Shown piece by piece: positions 36,148-46,122 of a stretch of DNA of 64,000 bases. Both the position numbers and the translations under genes were made by a program. The first letter of the stretch is position 1; each line of letters starts with the position of its first letter. Location of the stretch: the NCBI RefSeq assembly GCF_013839445.1, contig NZ_JACDIT010000001.1, positions 124,001 to 188,000 on the forward strand, read 5' to 3'. Below the pieces are notes generated by a model that saw nothing but the letters and a program-made list of their open reading frames with translations, did no database searches and had not been told where the DNA came from. This stretch comes from Chthonobacter albigriseus (lineage in GTDB: Bacteria > Pseudomonadota > Alphaproteobacteria > Rhizobiales > Pleomorphomonadaceae).

Positions 36148-38436
36148 TCATCGTCCCTCTGCCGCGCAAACGGCGGCGAAGGCGCTCATGTTGACGACGC
36201 CGCGGCTGGTGACGCTCGGCGTCAGCACGTGCGCGGGACGGGCCGCACCGAGCAGGATGGGCCCGACGTGAAGCGCCTCGCTGGTGACCTTCATCACCTC
36301 CAGCGTGATGTTCGCCGCATCCAGCGTCGGGAACACCAGCAGGTTCGCCTCGCCCGTCAGCGTCGACTTGGGCATTACCCGGTCGCGAACAGCCTGGGAG
36401 AGCGCCGCGTCCCCGTGCATCTCGCCGTCGACCTCCAGGTCCGGCGCTTCGCGGCGAAGGATCGCCAGCGCCTCCCGCATGCGCAGCGAGGTCGGGCAGT
36501 CCGCCGAGCCGAAGTTGGAGTGCGAGAGCAGCGCCGCCCGCGGCGTCATGCCGAAGCGGCGGACCTGCTCGGCGGCGAGTCTCGTCATTTCCGCCAATTC
36601 CAGCGCCGTCGGCTCCTCGGTCACGTAGGTGTCGGTGAGGAAGGTCGCCCCACGGTTGGAGATGAGCAGGGACAGCGTGGAATAGTCGGTGACGCCGTCG
36701 GCGAGCCCGATGATGTTGCGGATGTCGCGGAGGTGCTTGACGAACCGGCCTTCCAGGCCGGTGAGGAGCGCGTCCGCATCGCCGCGCATGACGGCGAGGG
36801 CGGCGATGACGGTGGCGTTGGTGCGCACCACGGTGCGCGCCGCGTCGGGGGTCACGCCCTTGCGCCCGACCAGGTCGAAATAGAGGTCCACGTAGTCGCG
36901 ATAGCGCGGATCGTCCTCGGGATTGATGGTCGCGAAGTCCCTGCCGGGACGGATCTTCAGGCCGAATCGCTGGCACCGCGCCTCGATCACCGACGGGCGG
37001 CCGATCAGGATTGGAACGCAAAGTCCGTCCTCCAGCACCACCTGGGCGGCCCGCAGCACCCGCTCGTCCTCGCCGTCGGCGTAGATGACGCGCATGCCGG
37101 AGCCCTTCGCCGCCGCGATGATCGGCTTCATGACGAGGCCGGAGCGGAAGACGAAGCGATGCAGCTTGTCGAGGTACTGCGCGAAGTCCGTGATCGGACG
37201 GGCGGCGACGCCGCTCTCCATGGCGGCACGAGCAACGGCCGGCGCGATGCGCAGGATGAGGCGGTTGTCGAACGGCGACGGGATCAGGTAGTGCGGGCCG
37301 AAGGTCTCGCTGACGCCGCCGTAGGCGCGCGCGGCGACATCGCTTGGCTCCTCCTTGGCGAGCGCCGCGATGGCGCGGACCGCGGCGTGCTTCATCTCCT
37401 CGTTGATCGTGGTGGCGCCGACGTCGAGCGCCCCGCGGAAAATGTAGGGGAAGCAGAGGACGTTGTTGACCTGGTTGGGATAGTCGGACCGGCCGGTGCA
37501 CATCACCGCGTCGGGACGGACGGCGAGCGCCTCCTCGGGCGTGATCTCCGGGTTGGGGTTGGCAAGGGCCAGGATCAGCGGGCGCTCGCCCATCCGGGCG
37601 ACCATCTCCGGCTTCAGCACGCCGGCGGCGGAAAGGCCGAGGAAGACGTCGGCGCCGTCGATCACCTCGGCGAGTTGCCGGGCGTCGGTCGGTTGCGCGT
37701 AGACTGCCTTCCAACGGTCCATCAGGGCCTCGCGGCCGACGTGGACGACGCCTTCCAGGTCGGTCACCCAGACGTTCTCGCGCTTCACGCCTAGCGAGAC
37801 CAGCAGGTTCAGGCAGGCGAGCGCCGCGGCGCCCGCGCCGGAGGCCACCACCTTGATCGAGCCGAACGCCTTTCCGGCCAGCTCCATGGCGTTCAGCACC
37901 GCCGCGGCCACGATGATCGCGGTTCCATGCTGGTCATCGTGGAACACCGGAATCTTCATGCGGGCGCGGAGCTGCGCCTCGATCTCGAAGCACTCGGGCG
38001 CCTTGATGTCCTCCAGATTGATTCCGCCGAAGGTGGGCTCCAGGGCCGAGACGACGTCCACCACCCGTTCCACCGTGGTGGCGTCGATCTCGATGTCGAA
38101 GACGTCGATGTCTGCGAACTTCTTGAAGAGGACCGCCTTGCCCTCCATCACCGGCTTGGAGGCGAGCGGCCCGATGTTGCCGAGCCCGAGCACGGCGGTG
38201 CCGTTGGACACCACGGCCACCAGGTTCTGGCGGCTGGTGTAGTCGGCCGCCAGGCCCGGATCGGCAGCGATCGCCAGGCACGGCGCGGCGACGCCCGGCG
38301 AATAGGCAAGCGCGAGGTCGCGCTGGTTGCCGAGCGGTTTGGTGGCACGGATCTCAAGCTTTCCGGGCTTGGGCTCCTTGTGGAAAAAGAGGGCCGCCTC
38401 TTCGAGCTCCGATCCGACCAGTCGCTTCTCGCTCAC
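36148..38436 (-). CDS. maeB: NADP-dependent malic enzyme with phosphotransacetylase-like domain
   Basis: This 762-residue protein has an N-terminal malic-enzyme part (about 1-425, with [22 protein letters not shown] and [10 protein letters not shown]) and a C-terminal phosphotransacetylase-like domain (about 440-762). It decarboxylates malate to pyruvate, and the C-terminal part is regulatory in the known MaeB enzymes. The length is usual for the large alphaproteobacterial form. It may work with ppdK in this genome to supply phosphoenolpyruvate from C4 acids. There are no adjacent dct genes. Confidence 0.96.
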   Translation of the reverse strand: MSEKRLVGSELEEAALFFHKEPKPGKLEIRATKPLGNQRDLALAYSPGVAAPCLAIAADPGLAADYTSRQNLVAVVSNGTAVLGLGNIGPLASKPVMEGKAVLFKKFADIDVFDIEIDATTVERVVDVVSALEPTFGGINLEDIKAPECFEIEAQLRARMKIPVFHDDQHGTAIIVAAAVLNAMELAGKAFGSIKVVASGAGAAALACLNLLVSLGVKRENVWVTDLEGVVHVGREALMDRWKAVYAQPTDARQLAEVIDGADVFLGLSAAGVLKPEMVARMGERPLILALANPNPEITPEEALAVRPDAVMCTGRSDYPNQVNNVLCFPYIFRGALDVGATTINEEMKHAAVRAIAALAKEEPSDVAARAYGGVSETFGPHYLIPSPFDNRLILRIAPAVARAAMESGVAARPITDFAQYLDKLHRFVFRSGLVMKPIIAAAKGSGMRVIYADGEDERVLRAAQVVLEDGLCVPILIGRPSVIEARCQRFGLKIRPGRDFATINPEDDPRYRDYVDLYFDLVGRKGVTPDAARTVVRTNATVIAALAVMRGDADALLTGLEGRFVKHLRDIRNIIGLADGVTDYSTLSLLISNRGATFLTDTYVTEEPTALELAEMTRLAAEQVRRFGMTPRAALLSHSNFGSADCPTSLRMREALAILRREAPDLEVDGEMHGDAALSQAVRDRVMPKSTLTGEANLLVFPTLDAANITLEVMKVTSEALHVGPILLGAARPAHVLTPSVTSRGVVNMSAFAAVCAAEGR

Positions 38437-38651
38437 GGCTTCTCCTCCCCGAGTGCGCCATTTTGTCCCTGCATAGCAACCGCGGGCCTGGGAAGCGAGA
38501 TGTGGGAAGCCGAACTGAACCGATCAGATCGGCAAAAGCGTCATTCCAGCAGCCTGGAAGACGATGGCCTGTTCGATTGTGCCGCTTGCCGCCGGTAACC
38601 GCCGCGGCGATATAGACGGAGCGGCCGGCGCGCCGCCTGCGAGGAGTTCCC

Positions 38652-39221
38652 ATGTCCCTCAACCGAATCGACGAGAGCCGCCCGTTCGTGCCCGTCGGAA
38701 TCGCCGTGGTGACGGTGTCCGATACGCGGTCGCTGGCCGACGACAAGTCCGGCCGCACGCTGGTGGAGCGCCTTGAAGCCTCGGGGCACGTTCTGAAGGC
38801 GCGGGAGATCGTCACCGACGACATCGACAGGATCCGCGACGTGGTGACCCGCCTGACGCGCGATCCGGAGGTCGACGTGGTGATCACCACCGGCGGCACC
38901 GGCTTCACCGGCCGCGACGTGACGCCGGAGGCGCTCGAGCCGATCTTCGAGAAGCGGATGGATGGCTTCTCCGCCCTCTTCCACCGGATCTCCTACGACA
39001 AGATAGGGACGTCGACGATCCAGTCCCGCGCGACGGGTGGCGTGCTCAACGCGACCTACGTGTTCGTGCTGCCGGGATCGCCGGGCGCCTGCAAGGACGC
39101 ATGGGACGGCATCCTCGCCGCGCAGCTCGACTACCGGCACATGCCCTGCAACTTCGTGGAGATCATGCCGCGACTCGACGAGCACCTGCGACGCGGCGCG
39201 GCCAGGACGGTCGGCACCTGA
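38652..39221 (+). CDS. moaB: Molybdenum cofactor biosynthesis protein B
   Basis: This 189-residue MogA/MoaB-family protein has VSDTRSLADDKSGRTL near residues 23-38 and the molybdopterin-binding TTGGTGFTGRDVTPEAL. Family members adenylate molybdopterin before metal insertion. GAGGAG lies a few bases before the ATG. It diverges from maeB across 215 bases. The C-terminal region ends AARTVGT. No other mo- genes are in the window. Confidence 0.93.
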   Translation: MSLNRIDESRPFVPVGIAVVTVSDTRSLADDKSGRTLVERLEASGHVLKAREIVTDDIDRIRDVVTRLTRDPEVDVVITTGGTGFTGRDVTPEALEPIFEKRMDGFSALFHRISYDKIGTSTIQSRATGGVLNATYVFVLPGSPGACKDAWDGILAAQLDYRHMPCNFVEIMPRLDEHLRRGAARTVGT

Positions 39222-39227
39222 GAGACG

Positions 39228-39917
39228 TCAGCCGTGCAGGCGGACCAGGTAGCGCGGCGGCACGCGGCACGCCGCCAGAAGCCGCGACACGGCGCGGCGG
39301 GTCCGGCTGGCGGCATGCGAAGGCCATCGGTCCGCGCCGCCGGTCGCGCGGGCGCGGAGGCGGACGATCCGGAACCGGCCGATGCGGCGATAGATGTCCA
39401 CGTCCTCCAGGGCGGCGAGCGGCCGGAAGCCGCCGATGCGGCGGTAGAAGCCGCGCGAGATCAGAAGTCCCTGGGCTGGATGGGGAAGCCCCGTCACGGA
39501 CGTGGCGGTCGCGACCCATACCTCCTTCAGCCTGGCGAGGAGGCCCATGTCGTCGAGGCCGTAGCTGAACACGGCAGCGCAGGCGTCCGCCCGTCCCGAC
39601 CGAGCCGCCCGTTCCACGAAAGCGCCGGCTTCCGCCTCCCAGCGCGCTTCCAGGATCGCGCCCGGCGGCAGGAAGAGAAGCCATTCGCCTCGCGTGGCGG
39701 CCTCCGCGCCGCGGCGAAGGCGCTCCCCCACGGGGCCTTTGGCTTCGATGAAGACGCATCCGGTGGCGTCCGCGATCGCCGATGTTGCGTCCGTGGAACC
39801 TGCGTCGACGACGATCACCTCGCGCACGCAGCCTTCGGCGGCCGCCGGCACGAGGGCCGCCAACGTGAAGGCCAGCCGTTCCTCGTCGTTTTCCGTGGCA
39901 ATGACGACCGTGAGCAT
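39228..39917 (-). CDS. Glycosyltransferase family 2-type protein
   Basis: This 229-residue protein has the GT-A nucleotide-sugar fold start MLTVVIATENDEERLAFTLA and the metal region VIVVDAGSTDAT (about 35-46), typical of family 2 glycosyltransferases. A short ALPHPAQGLLI segment in the middle and an Arg-rich C-terminus follow. Donor and acceptor are unknown. It is short for the family and has no membrane anchor. It is convergent with moaB with a six-base gap. Confidence 0.85.
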   Translation of the reverse strand: MLTVVIATENDEERLAFTLAALVPAAAEGCVREVIVVDAGSTDATSAIADATGCVFIEAKGPVGERLRRGAEAATRGEWLLFLPPGAILEARWEAEAGAFVERAARSGRADACAAVFSYGLDDMGLLARLKEVWVATATSVTGLPHPAQGLLISRGFYRRIGGFRPLAALEDVDIYRRIGRFRIVRLRARATGGADRWPSHAASRTRRAVSRLLAACRVPPRYLVRLHG

Positions 39918-40029
39918 CCCAGCTTTCTAGCGGATCATTGACAAAAGCGCGAGGACGAATGTCTGGGGAGATCGCGGCAGGACGGTTGTTCGTTCTTGCC
40001 TTGTTCTCTTGTTGCGCTAAGATCAAACC

Positions 40030-41178
40030 ATGAACGCGAGATCCGTTGCCTCATCCCCAGCCGCTGTCGCCGTGGACGCCACCGTTCACGCGGACGGGCT
40101 TGGCGATCACGCGGTTCCCAAGGACCGCCGGCGCGGCCGCGGGGCCGGCCTAAACCCGTCCGGGCGGTTCGAGGCGGAGGCGAAGGTCGCCTTCGACGAC
40201 GGCTGGGGCTCCTCGGACGAGTTGCCGCCGTTCCAGACGACGGTGACGCCGGAGCGGGCGCGCACGATCATCACCCGCAACGAAAGCCCCGACATCTCCT
40301 TCGACCGGTCGATCAATCCGTATCGGGGGTGCGAGCACGGCTGCGTCTACTGCTTCGCACGCCCGACACACGCCTACATGGGCCTCTCCCCCGGGCTCGA
40401 TTTCGAGAGCCGGCTGTTCGTCAAGCCGAACGCCGCGGAGCTTCTGGAGCGGGAACTCGGCGCACCGTCGTATCAGCCCCGGACGATCGCGATCGGCACC
40501 AACACGGATCCCTACCAGCCGATCGAGAAGGAATATCGGATCACCCGATCGATCCTGGAGGTTCTGGCCAAGACGAACCACCCGGTGGCGATCGTCACGA
40601 AATCGGCGCTGGTGACCCGCGACATCGACATCCTCGCGCCCATGGCGGAGAAGGGTCTTGCGAAGGTGGCGATCTCGGTGACGACGCTGGACCGCAAGAT
40701 CGCCCGGGCGATGGAGCCGCGGGCTTCGGCGCCGCACAGGCGGCTGGAAGCGATCAAGGCGCTTTCGGATGCGGGGATCCCGACCGGCGTGATGGCCGCG
40801 CCGATCGTGCCGGCGGTGACGGACTTCGAGATCGAACGGATTCTCGACGCCGCGGCTGCCCACGGCGCGCGGGAAGCCGGCTACGTGCTGCTGCGGCTGC
40901 CGCTGGAGGTTTCGGAGCTCTTCCGGGACTTTCTCTTGCGGGAATTTCCCGACCGCTACCGGCACGTCATGAACGTGCTCAGGTCGATGCGCGGCGGCAA
41001 GGACTACGACGCGGAGTGGGGCAAGCGGATGCGGGGGACCGGGCCCTACGCCTGGCAGATCGGCCGACGCTTCGAAATGGCGGCCAAGCGACTGGGCCTT
41101 AACCGGAACAAGGCCAAACTGACGACGGAGCTGTTCGCCAAGCCGGCGAACGGGGGTGTGCAGCTCAACCTGTTCTGA
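40030..41178 (+). CDS. PA0069-family radical SAM protein
   Basis: This 382-residue protein has the radical SAM cluster motif CEHGCVYC (Cys101, Cys105, Cys108, a CX3CX2C set) preceded by SINPYRG. It also has IAIGTNTDPYQPIEK and a C-terminal NGGVQLNLF. This matches the PA0069 group related to spore photoproduct lyase, whose reaction is not known. The first about 70 residues are basic and low in complexity and may be disordered. The ATG has no clear ribosome binding site. Confidence 0.93.
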   Translation: MNARSVASSPAAVAVDATVHADGLGDHAVPKDRRRGRGAGLNPSGRFEAEAKVAFDDGWGSSDELPPFQTTVTPERARTIITRNESPDISFDRSINPYRGCEHGCVYCFARPTHAYMGLSPGLDFESRLFVKPNAAELLERELGAPSYQPRTIAIGTNTDPYQPIEKEYRITRSILEVLAKTNHPVAIVTKSALVTRDIDILAPMAEKGLAKVAISVTTLDRKIARAMEPRASAPHRRLEAIKALSDAGIPTGVMAAPIVPAVTDFEIERILDAAAAHGAREAGYVLLRLPLEVSELFRDFLLREFPDRYRHVMNVLRSMRGGKDYDAEWGKRMRGTGPYAWQIGRRFEMAAKRLGLNRNKAKLTTELFAKPANGGVQLNLF

Positions 41179-41232
41179 GCCGGGACTGGACGGCGACCCG
41201 GATCGGCCGGTCCAGCAACGAGGGGACCTCGC

Positions 41233-42705
41233 GTGACGGCCTATCTTCAGGACCCGCAGTGGATCGCGGTGCTGCTCGCCGGCATGGCGGCGCTGTTCGC
41301 CTTTCTGGCCTTCGTCGCCGCGGGGCGGTCGGCGTCGGGCGCGGCACGGGTGGCCGAAACGCAGGAGCGGCTGGACCGCCTGGTGCGAGACGAGTTCGCG
41401 CGGGGGCGTCAGGAAGCGGAGGAAAATGCGCGGCGGCTTCGCGAAGAGGTTGGCGGGCGGCTGACGGCCCTTGGCGACGCGCTGCTGCGGCAGGCCGGGG
41501 AGACGGCGCGACAGCAGACGGACCAGGGCGACGTGGTCAACCGCAGCCTGGAGCGGTTCGCCGACGTGATCCGGTTGCAGACCCGGCAGATGGTGGAACT
41601 GCATCGCGCGCAGCAGCAGGATTTCGGCGACCGTCTGACCAAGCTGATGGCGGATGGCGCGGATCGAGGCGAGGCGTTGCGGCAGACCGTCGAGGGCCAA
41701 CTCGCGAACCTGCGCAAGGAGAACGGCGAGAAGCTCGACCAGATGCGCGTGACCGTCGACGAGAAGCTGCAGGGCACGCTTGAGCAGCGGCTCGGTGCGT
41801 CCTTCCAGATCGTCAGCGAACGGCTGGAGGCCGTGCACAAGGGCTTGGGCGAAGTGCAGAGCCTGGCGACGGGCGTGGGCGATCTCAAGCGCGTGCTCAC
41901 CAACGTCAAGGTGCGGGGTACCTGGGGCGAGGTTCAACTCGGCGCTCTCCTGGAGCAGATCCTGGCTCCCCACCAGTACACGGCCAACGTGGTGACCGCG
42001 GACATCGGGTCCGAGCGCGTGGAGTATGCGGTCCGTCTGCCGGGCTCCGGGGACGGGATGGAGGTGTTGCTCCCGATCGACGCGAAGTTTCCCGTGGAGG
42101 ACTTCGAGCGCCTGCAGGCGGCGTCCGAGATCGGCGATCCCGCGGGCGTGGAGGCTGCCTCGCGCGGCTTGGAAGCCCGGATCCGGCAGCAGGCGCGGGA
42201 CATCTCCACGAAATACGTGCATCCGCCGCGCACCACCGATTTCGCGATCCTGTTCCTGCCGACGGAGGGGCTGTTCGCCGAGGTGATCCGGCGCGCCGGA
42301 CTGGTCGACGAGTTGCAGCGGCAGCACCGGATCGTCATCGCCGGGCCGACCACGCTGACAGCCCTTCTCTCGAGCCTGCAGATGGGTTTCCGCACGCTGG
42401 CGATCCAGGAGCGTTCCAGCGAGGTCTGGCAAGTGCTCGGGGCGGTGAAGACGGAGTTCGGCAAGTTTGGCCCCGTTCTGGAGAAGGTGAAGAAGAAGCT
42501 CCAGGAAGCGACGAACACGATCGACCAGGCGGGCATCCGCGAACGGGCGATCCAGCGCAAGCTCCGGCGGGTGGAGACGCTCCCCTCCTTGCCGACGGCC
42601 GACCTGATCGGGGACCTTGGCCTGCTCGGCGAGACGGAGGCGGATTCAGCCGACGGCGAGAGCGACCTGGAAGACGGCGACCTGCTTACCGATGCCGCCC
42701 AATAG
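41233..42705 (+). CDS. rmuC: DNA recombination protein RmuC
   Basis: This 490-residue protein has an N-terminal membrane segment (about 9-29), a long coiled-coil region (about 40-230), and the RmuC nuclease-like domain with VRGTWGEVQLGALLEQIL, VLLPIDAKFPVEDFERL and TDFAILFLPTEGLFAEV. RmuC limits inversions at short inverted repeats in E. coli. GAGGGG lies seven bases before the GTG start. It ends 60 bases before rnhB on the same strand and may be co-transcribed with it. Confidence 0.93.
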   Translation: MTAYLQDPQWIAVLLAGMAALFAFLAFVAAGRSASGAARVAETQERLDRLVRDEFARGRQEAEENARRLREEVGGRLTALGDALLRQAGETARQQTDQGDVVNRSLERFADVIRLQTRQMVELHRAQQQDFGDRLTKLMADGADRGEALRQTVEGQLANLRKENGEKLDQMRVTVDEKLQGTLEQRLGASFQIVSERLEAVHKGLGEVQSLATGVGDLKRVLTNVKVRGTWGEVQLGALLEQILAPHQYTANVVTADIGSERVEYAVRLPGSGDGMEVLLPIDAKFPVEDFERLQAASEIGDPAGVEAASRGLEARIRQQARDISTKYVHPPRTTDFAILFLPTEGLFAEVIRRAGLVDELQRQHRIVIAGPTTLTALLSSLQMGFRTLAIQERSSEVWQVLGAVKTEFGKFGPVLEKVKKKLQEATNTIDQAGIRERAIQRKLRRVETLPSLPTADLIGDLGLLGETEADSADGESDLEDGDLLTDAAQ

Positions 42706-42765
42706 TCAGTCCGGCGACGGCGCAGGGTTTTCCGGGCCCGGGAAAGCTGGCATTGCTCGGAGGCC

Positions 42766-43455
42766 ATGGACGCTTCCGATTCGCTTTCCGAGGATCTCTT
42801 TCCCGACCTGGTGATCGGTCGTTGCGATCGGCGGGCCGAAGAGGCCTATGGCCGGCGCTGGCGGGGCCTCGTGGCGGGCGTCGACGAGGCGGGCCGCGGA
42901 CCGCTGGCGGGTCCTGTCGTCACAGCGGCGGTCGTGCTCACCGACGCGGATCTGCCGGACGGCCTCACCGATTCCAAGGAACTCGATGCGGCCACCCGTG
43001 AGCGACTGTTCGCCATCATCTGCCGCGACCACCACGTGTCGGTGGCCAGCGCGTCCGCGGCGCGCATCGATCTCATGAACATTCGCGCGGCCACCTTGTG
43101 GGCGATGACGCGCGCGCTCGTGCATCTGCCGGTCCGTCCGGTCGGCGTGCTTGTCGATGGCCGGGACGTGCCGGCGGAGGTCAGGGCAAGGGGCTTCCAG
43201 GGTGCCGCGATCGTCAAGGGGGACGGTTGCGTCGCGGCGATCGCTGCCGCTTCGATCGTCGCCAAGGTGACGCGGGATCGCATGATGGCCGCCTACGCCA
43301 ACCGGTTCGACGCCTATGGCTTCGAGCGGCACATGGGTTACGGCACACCGGAGCACAAACGCCTGTTGAAGGCGCATGGCCCCTGCCCGCTTCACCGGCG
43401 CTCCTTCGCGCCGGTCCGCGAACTCCTCGGCGAACCGGCGGAAGCGGCCGAGTAG
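42766..43455 (+). CDS. rnhB: Ribonuclease HII
   Basis: This 229-residue RNase H-fold enzyme removes ribonucleotides and RNA primers from RNA-DNA hybrids. The metal-binding Asp40-Glu41 lie in AGVDEAGRGPLAGP, a further Asp lies in VLVDGRD, and KVTRDRMM and YGTPEHKRLLKAHGPCPLHR complete the signature. GGAGG is close to the ATG. It is convergent with cydB with a 16-base gap. Confidence 0.96.
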   Translation: MDASDSLSEDLFPDLVIGRCDRRAEEAYGRRWRGLVAGVDEAGRGPLAGPVVTAAVVLTDADLPDGLTDSKELDAATRERLFAIICRDHHVSVASASAARIDLMNIRAATLWAMTRALVHLPVRPVGVLVDGRDVPAEVRARGFQGAAIVKGDGCVAAIAAASIVAKVTRDRMMAAYANRFDAYGFERHMGYGTPEHKRLLKAHGPCPLHRRSFAPVRELLGEPAEAAE

Positions 43456-43471
43456 CCGCCACGAGCCCGTC

Positions 43472-44476
43472 TCAGTGATAGCCCTCCCCGGGCCGGACCC
43501 GGCCGCGGAAGGTCCAGTAGACAAAGATCGTGTAGCCCAGAATCACCGGCAGCAGCGCGAGCGTGCCGACCAGCAGAAACATCTGGCTCTCGGGCGCCGC
43601 CGCAGCGTCGAAGACGGTCAGCTGATCCGGGACGAGGTAGGGGAACTGGGACACGGCCAATCCAAAGAAGGAGAGGACGAACAGCCCGACCGAGCCGGCG
43701 AAGGGCGCGAAGGGGCGCTCCTTCTCCAGCGTCGTCCAGACTGCCGCGGCCAGGAGCGCCGTCAGCACCGGGACCGGCGAGAGATAAAGAATGTTCGGCC
43801 AGGTGAACCAGCGGGCGGCGATCCGCTCGTACTGGAGCGGCGTCCAGACGCTGACGATCAGGACGAAGCCGAGCACCACGAGAAGCAGGGTCTTCGCCCA
43901 GCGGCGGGCTCGCACCTCCAGGTCGCCGCTGACGCGCATATTCAGCCAGGTGGCGCCAAGCAGGGCGTATCCGGCAACGAGCCCCAGGCCGCAGGCGATG
44001 GCGAAGGGGCTGAACCAGTCGAAGGGCCCGCCTGCAAAGGCACCGTTCTCCACCGTGATGCCGTTCAGCAGGCCGCCGAGCACCACGCCCTGTGCGAAGG
44101 CCGCCACCGCGGACCCGCCGGCGAAGGCGATGTCCCAGAGGGAATGGTCCGGCTTGGCCGCCCAGCGGAACTCGAAGGCGACGCCGCGGAAGATCAGCGC
44201 CAGCAGCATGACGATGATCGGCACGTAGAGCGCCGGCATGATGATGGCGTAGGCGGCCGGGAAGGCCACCCAGAGGCCTCCCCCGCCCAGCACCAGCCAG
44301 GTCTCGTTGCCATCCCAGAAGGGCGCAACCGAGTTCATCATCTGGTCGCGCTCGCGCTCGTCCCGCGTGAACGGGAACAGGATGCCGACGCCGAGATCGA
44401 AACCGTCCATGATGACGTAGAGGACCACGGAGACGCCGATCAGCGCGGCCCAGATGGCGGGAAGGTTGGCTTCCAT
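43472..44476 (-). CDS. cydB: Cytochrome bd-type quinol oxidase subunit II
   Basis: This 334-residue membrane subunit has about nine hydrophobic segments. It starts MEANLPAIWAALIGVSVVLYVIMDGFDLGVGILFPF, where MDGFDLGVG is the CydB signature, and contains WDGNETWLV. With CydA it forms the bd-type terminal oxidase that reduces oxygen with quinol. The start lies three bases after the cydA stop. No cydX or cydDC gene follows: rnhB occupies the downstream side, 16 bases away. Confidence 0.95.
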   Translation of the reverse strand: MEANLPAIWAALIGVSVVLYVIMDGFDLGVGILFPFTRDERERDQMMNSVAPFWDGNETWLVLGGGGLWVAFPAAYAIIMPALYVPIIVMLLALIFRGVAFEFRWAAKPDHSLWDIAFAGGSAVAAFAQGVVLGGLLNGITVENGAFAGGPFDWFSPFAIACGLGLVAGYALLGATWLNMRVSGDLEVRARRWAKTLLLVVLGFVLIVSVWTPLQYERIAARWFTWPNILYLSPVPVLTALLAAAVWTTLEKERPFAPFAGSVGLFVLSFFGLAVSQFPYLVPDQLTVFDAAAAPESQMFLLVGTLALLPVILGYTIFVYWTFRGRVRPGEGYH

Positions 44477-44479
44477 GGA

Positions 44480-45877
44480 TCACTCCCCGGCGTGAAGGGC
44501 GACGCGGCCCGCGTCGTGGGCGGCCGACATCGGACGCAGCGGGCGGGGGTCGTGGTCGGGGCCGCGCGGCACCGGTCCCTTCTCCAGCAGGCGGTTGATG
44601 TAGTAGCCGCCCGACACGAAGATCGCGGCGTAGACCAGCACGAAGAGCACCAGTGAGACGAGGATCTGGGTCGCACCGATCGGCGACATGGCGTCCGCCG
44701 TCCTCAGGAACCCGGTCACCACCCAGGGCTGGCGCCCCATCTCCGTGGTGATCCAGCCGGCCAGAACGGCGACGAAGCCGAGCGGCCAGGTCATCGCGAA
44801 GACGCGCATCACCACTCCGGGCTGGAACAGGCGACCGCGGGCCCAACGGACCGAGCCGATCACGGCGAGCAGGATCATCAACAGGCCGATGCCGACCATG
44901 ACGCGGAAGGACACGAAGATCGGCAGCACCGGCGGACGGTTCTCACGCGGGAACTCCTTCAGGCCCGGGATCTGCCCGTAGAGGTCGTGGGTCAGGATCA
45001 GGCTGCCGAGATAGGGGATGGCAAGCTCGAAACGGTTGGTTTCCGCGGTCTCGTCCGGAATGGCGAAGGCGACCAGGGGGACGGAGCCGCCGTGGTTTTC
45101 CCAGTGCGCCTCGAGGCCGGCTATCTTGGCGGGCTGGTGCTCAAGGGTGTTGAGGCCGTGGAAGTCGCCGACGACGAGCTGCAGCGGCGTCAGCACGACG
45201 AGGATGCCGAGCGCCATGCGCAACATGGTCTCGGCCTCGCGCACATGCTTGCCGCGCAACCACCAGCGCGCGCCGACCGCCAGCACCACGAATCCGGTGG
45301 TGATGTAGGCGGCGATCACCATGTGTGCGAACCGCCAGGGAAAGGTGGGCGAGAAGATCACCTGCATCCAGTCGACGGGATAGGCGATGCCGTCGCGGAT
45401 CTCGTGCCCGGTGGGGAACTGCATCCACGAATTGGCGGAAAGAATCCAGAAGGCCGAAATCACGGTGCCGATCGCCACGATCACGGCGGAGGCGAAATGC
45501 AGCCCCGGCGAGACCCGGTCCCGGCCGAACAGCATGATGCCGAGGAAGGAGGCCTCCAGGAAGAAGGCGGTCAGCACCTCGTAGCCGATCAGCGGACCGA
45601 CCACGTTGCCGACCGCCAGCGAAAAGCGGCTCCAGTTGGTGCCGAACTGATAGGTGAGCACGATACCGGAGACGACGCCCATCGCGAAGGACACGGCGAA
45701 GATCTTGGTCCAGAAGCCCGCGAGGTCTCGGTAGAAGGGGTCGCGCTTCCAGAGGCTCAGGCCGAGCAGCGTCGCGATCCAGGCGCTTAGCCCGATCGTG
45801 AAGGCCGGGAAGATGATGTGGAACGAGATGGTGAACGCGAACTGGATCCGCGCCAACAAGACAGGATCGAGGTCCAT
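44480..45877 (-). CDS. cydA: Cytochrome bd-type quinol oxidase subunit I
   Basis: This 465-residue heme subunit has the expected ligands: His20 in TISFHIIFP, His185 in FPWRFAHM and Met380 in TTEMGRQPW. Glu100 and Glu108 sit in the proton path (GYEVLTAFFLEAS). The Q-loop (about 252-310, with Lys252 and Glu257) is short, as in cyanide-insensitive CIO enzymes rather than the E. coli type. The start at 45877 has GGAGG five bases upstream. A perfect palindrome lies about 120 bases upstream. Confidence 0.95.
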   Translation of the reverse strand: MDLDPVLLARIQFAFTISFHIIFPAFTIGLSAWIATLLGLSLWKRDPFYRDLAGFWTKIFAVSFAMGVVSGIVLTYQFGTNWSRFSLAVGNVVGPLIGYEVLTAFFLEASFLGIMLFGRDRVSPGLHFASAVIVAIGTVISAFWILSANSWMQFPTGHEIRDGIAYPVDWMQVIFSPTFPWRFAHMVIAAYITTGFVVLAVGARWWLRGKHVREAETMLRMALGILVVLTPLQLVVGDFHGLNTLEHQPAKIAGLEAHWENHGGSVPLVAFAIPDETAETNRFELAIPYLGSLILTHDLYGQIPGLKEFPRENRPPVLPIFVSFRVMVGIGLLMILLAVIGSVRWARGRLFQPGVVMRVFAMTWPLGFVAVLAGWITTEMGRQPWVVTGFLRTADAMSPIGATQILVSLVLFVLVYAAIFVSGGYYINRLLEKGPVPRGPDHDPRPLRPMSAAHDAGRVALHAGE

Positions 45878-45995
45878 GGAGCCTCCGGGGGACACCTGGC
45901 GGCGACGAGAGCCGTCCTACAGGGGGAGGGACTGCGCCGTTCGGCTGCTTGTTCCGTCCGTTGCTCTACCTATGCATCGGGTCCGGTGATCGGAA

Positions 45996-46010
45996 GCGAC
46001 AGGCTGTCGC
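45996..46010. promoter_or_regulatory. Palindrome upstream of cydA
   Basis: GCGACAG (45996-46002) and CTGTCGC (46004-46010) are perfect inverted copies around one base, 119-133 bases before the cydA start. The position suits an operator for the cyd promoter. No FNR/FixK-type TTGAT-N4-ATCAA box was found nearby. The regulator is unknown. Confidence 0.35.
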
Positions 46011-46062
46011 GGGTCGATCACATTGTAAAGGGCTGGAAGCGAACCGCCCGGCCGGGGTCGCC

Positions 46063-46097
46063 CAAAAAGCAAAAGGGCCGGTTCCCCGGCCCTTTTT
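46063..46097 (-). terminator. Terminator of the F0 ATP synthase operon
   Basis: Ten perfect base pairs (46072-46081 with 46086-46095) form around a TTCC loop, with A/T runs on both sides. On the minus strand the stem is followed by TTTT and a second T run. It lies 26 bases after the atpF stop and ends the atp operon. Confidence 0.85.
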
Positions 46098-46122
46098 CGT
46101 TCGATCGTTCCGTGTGGGAGCG

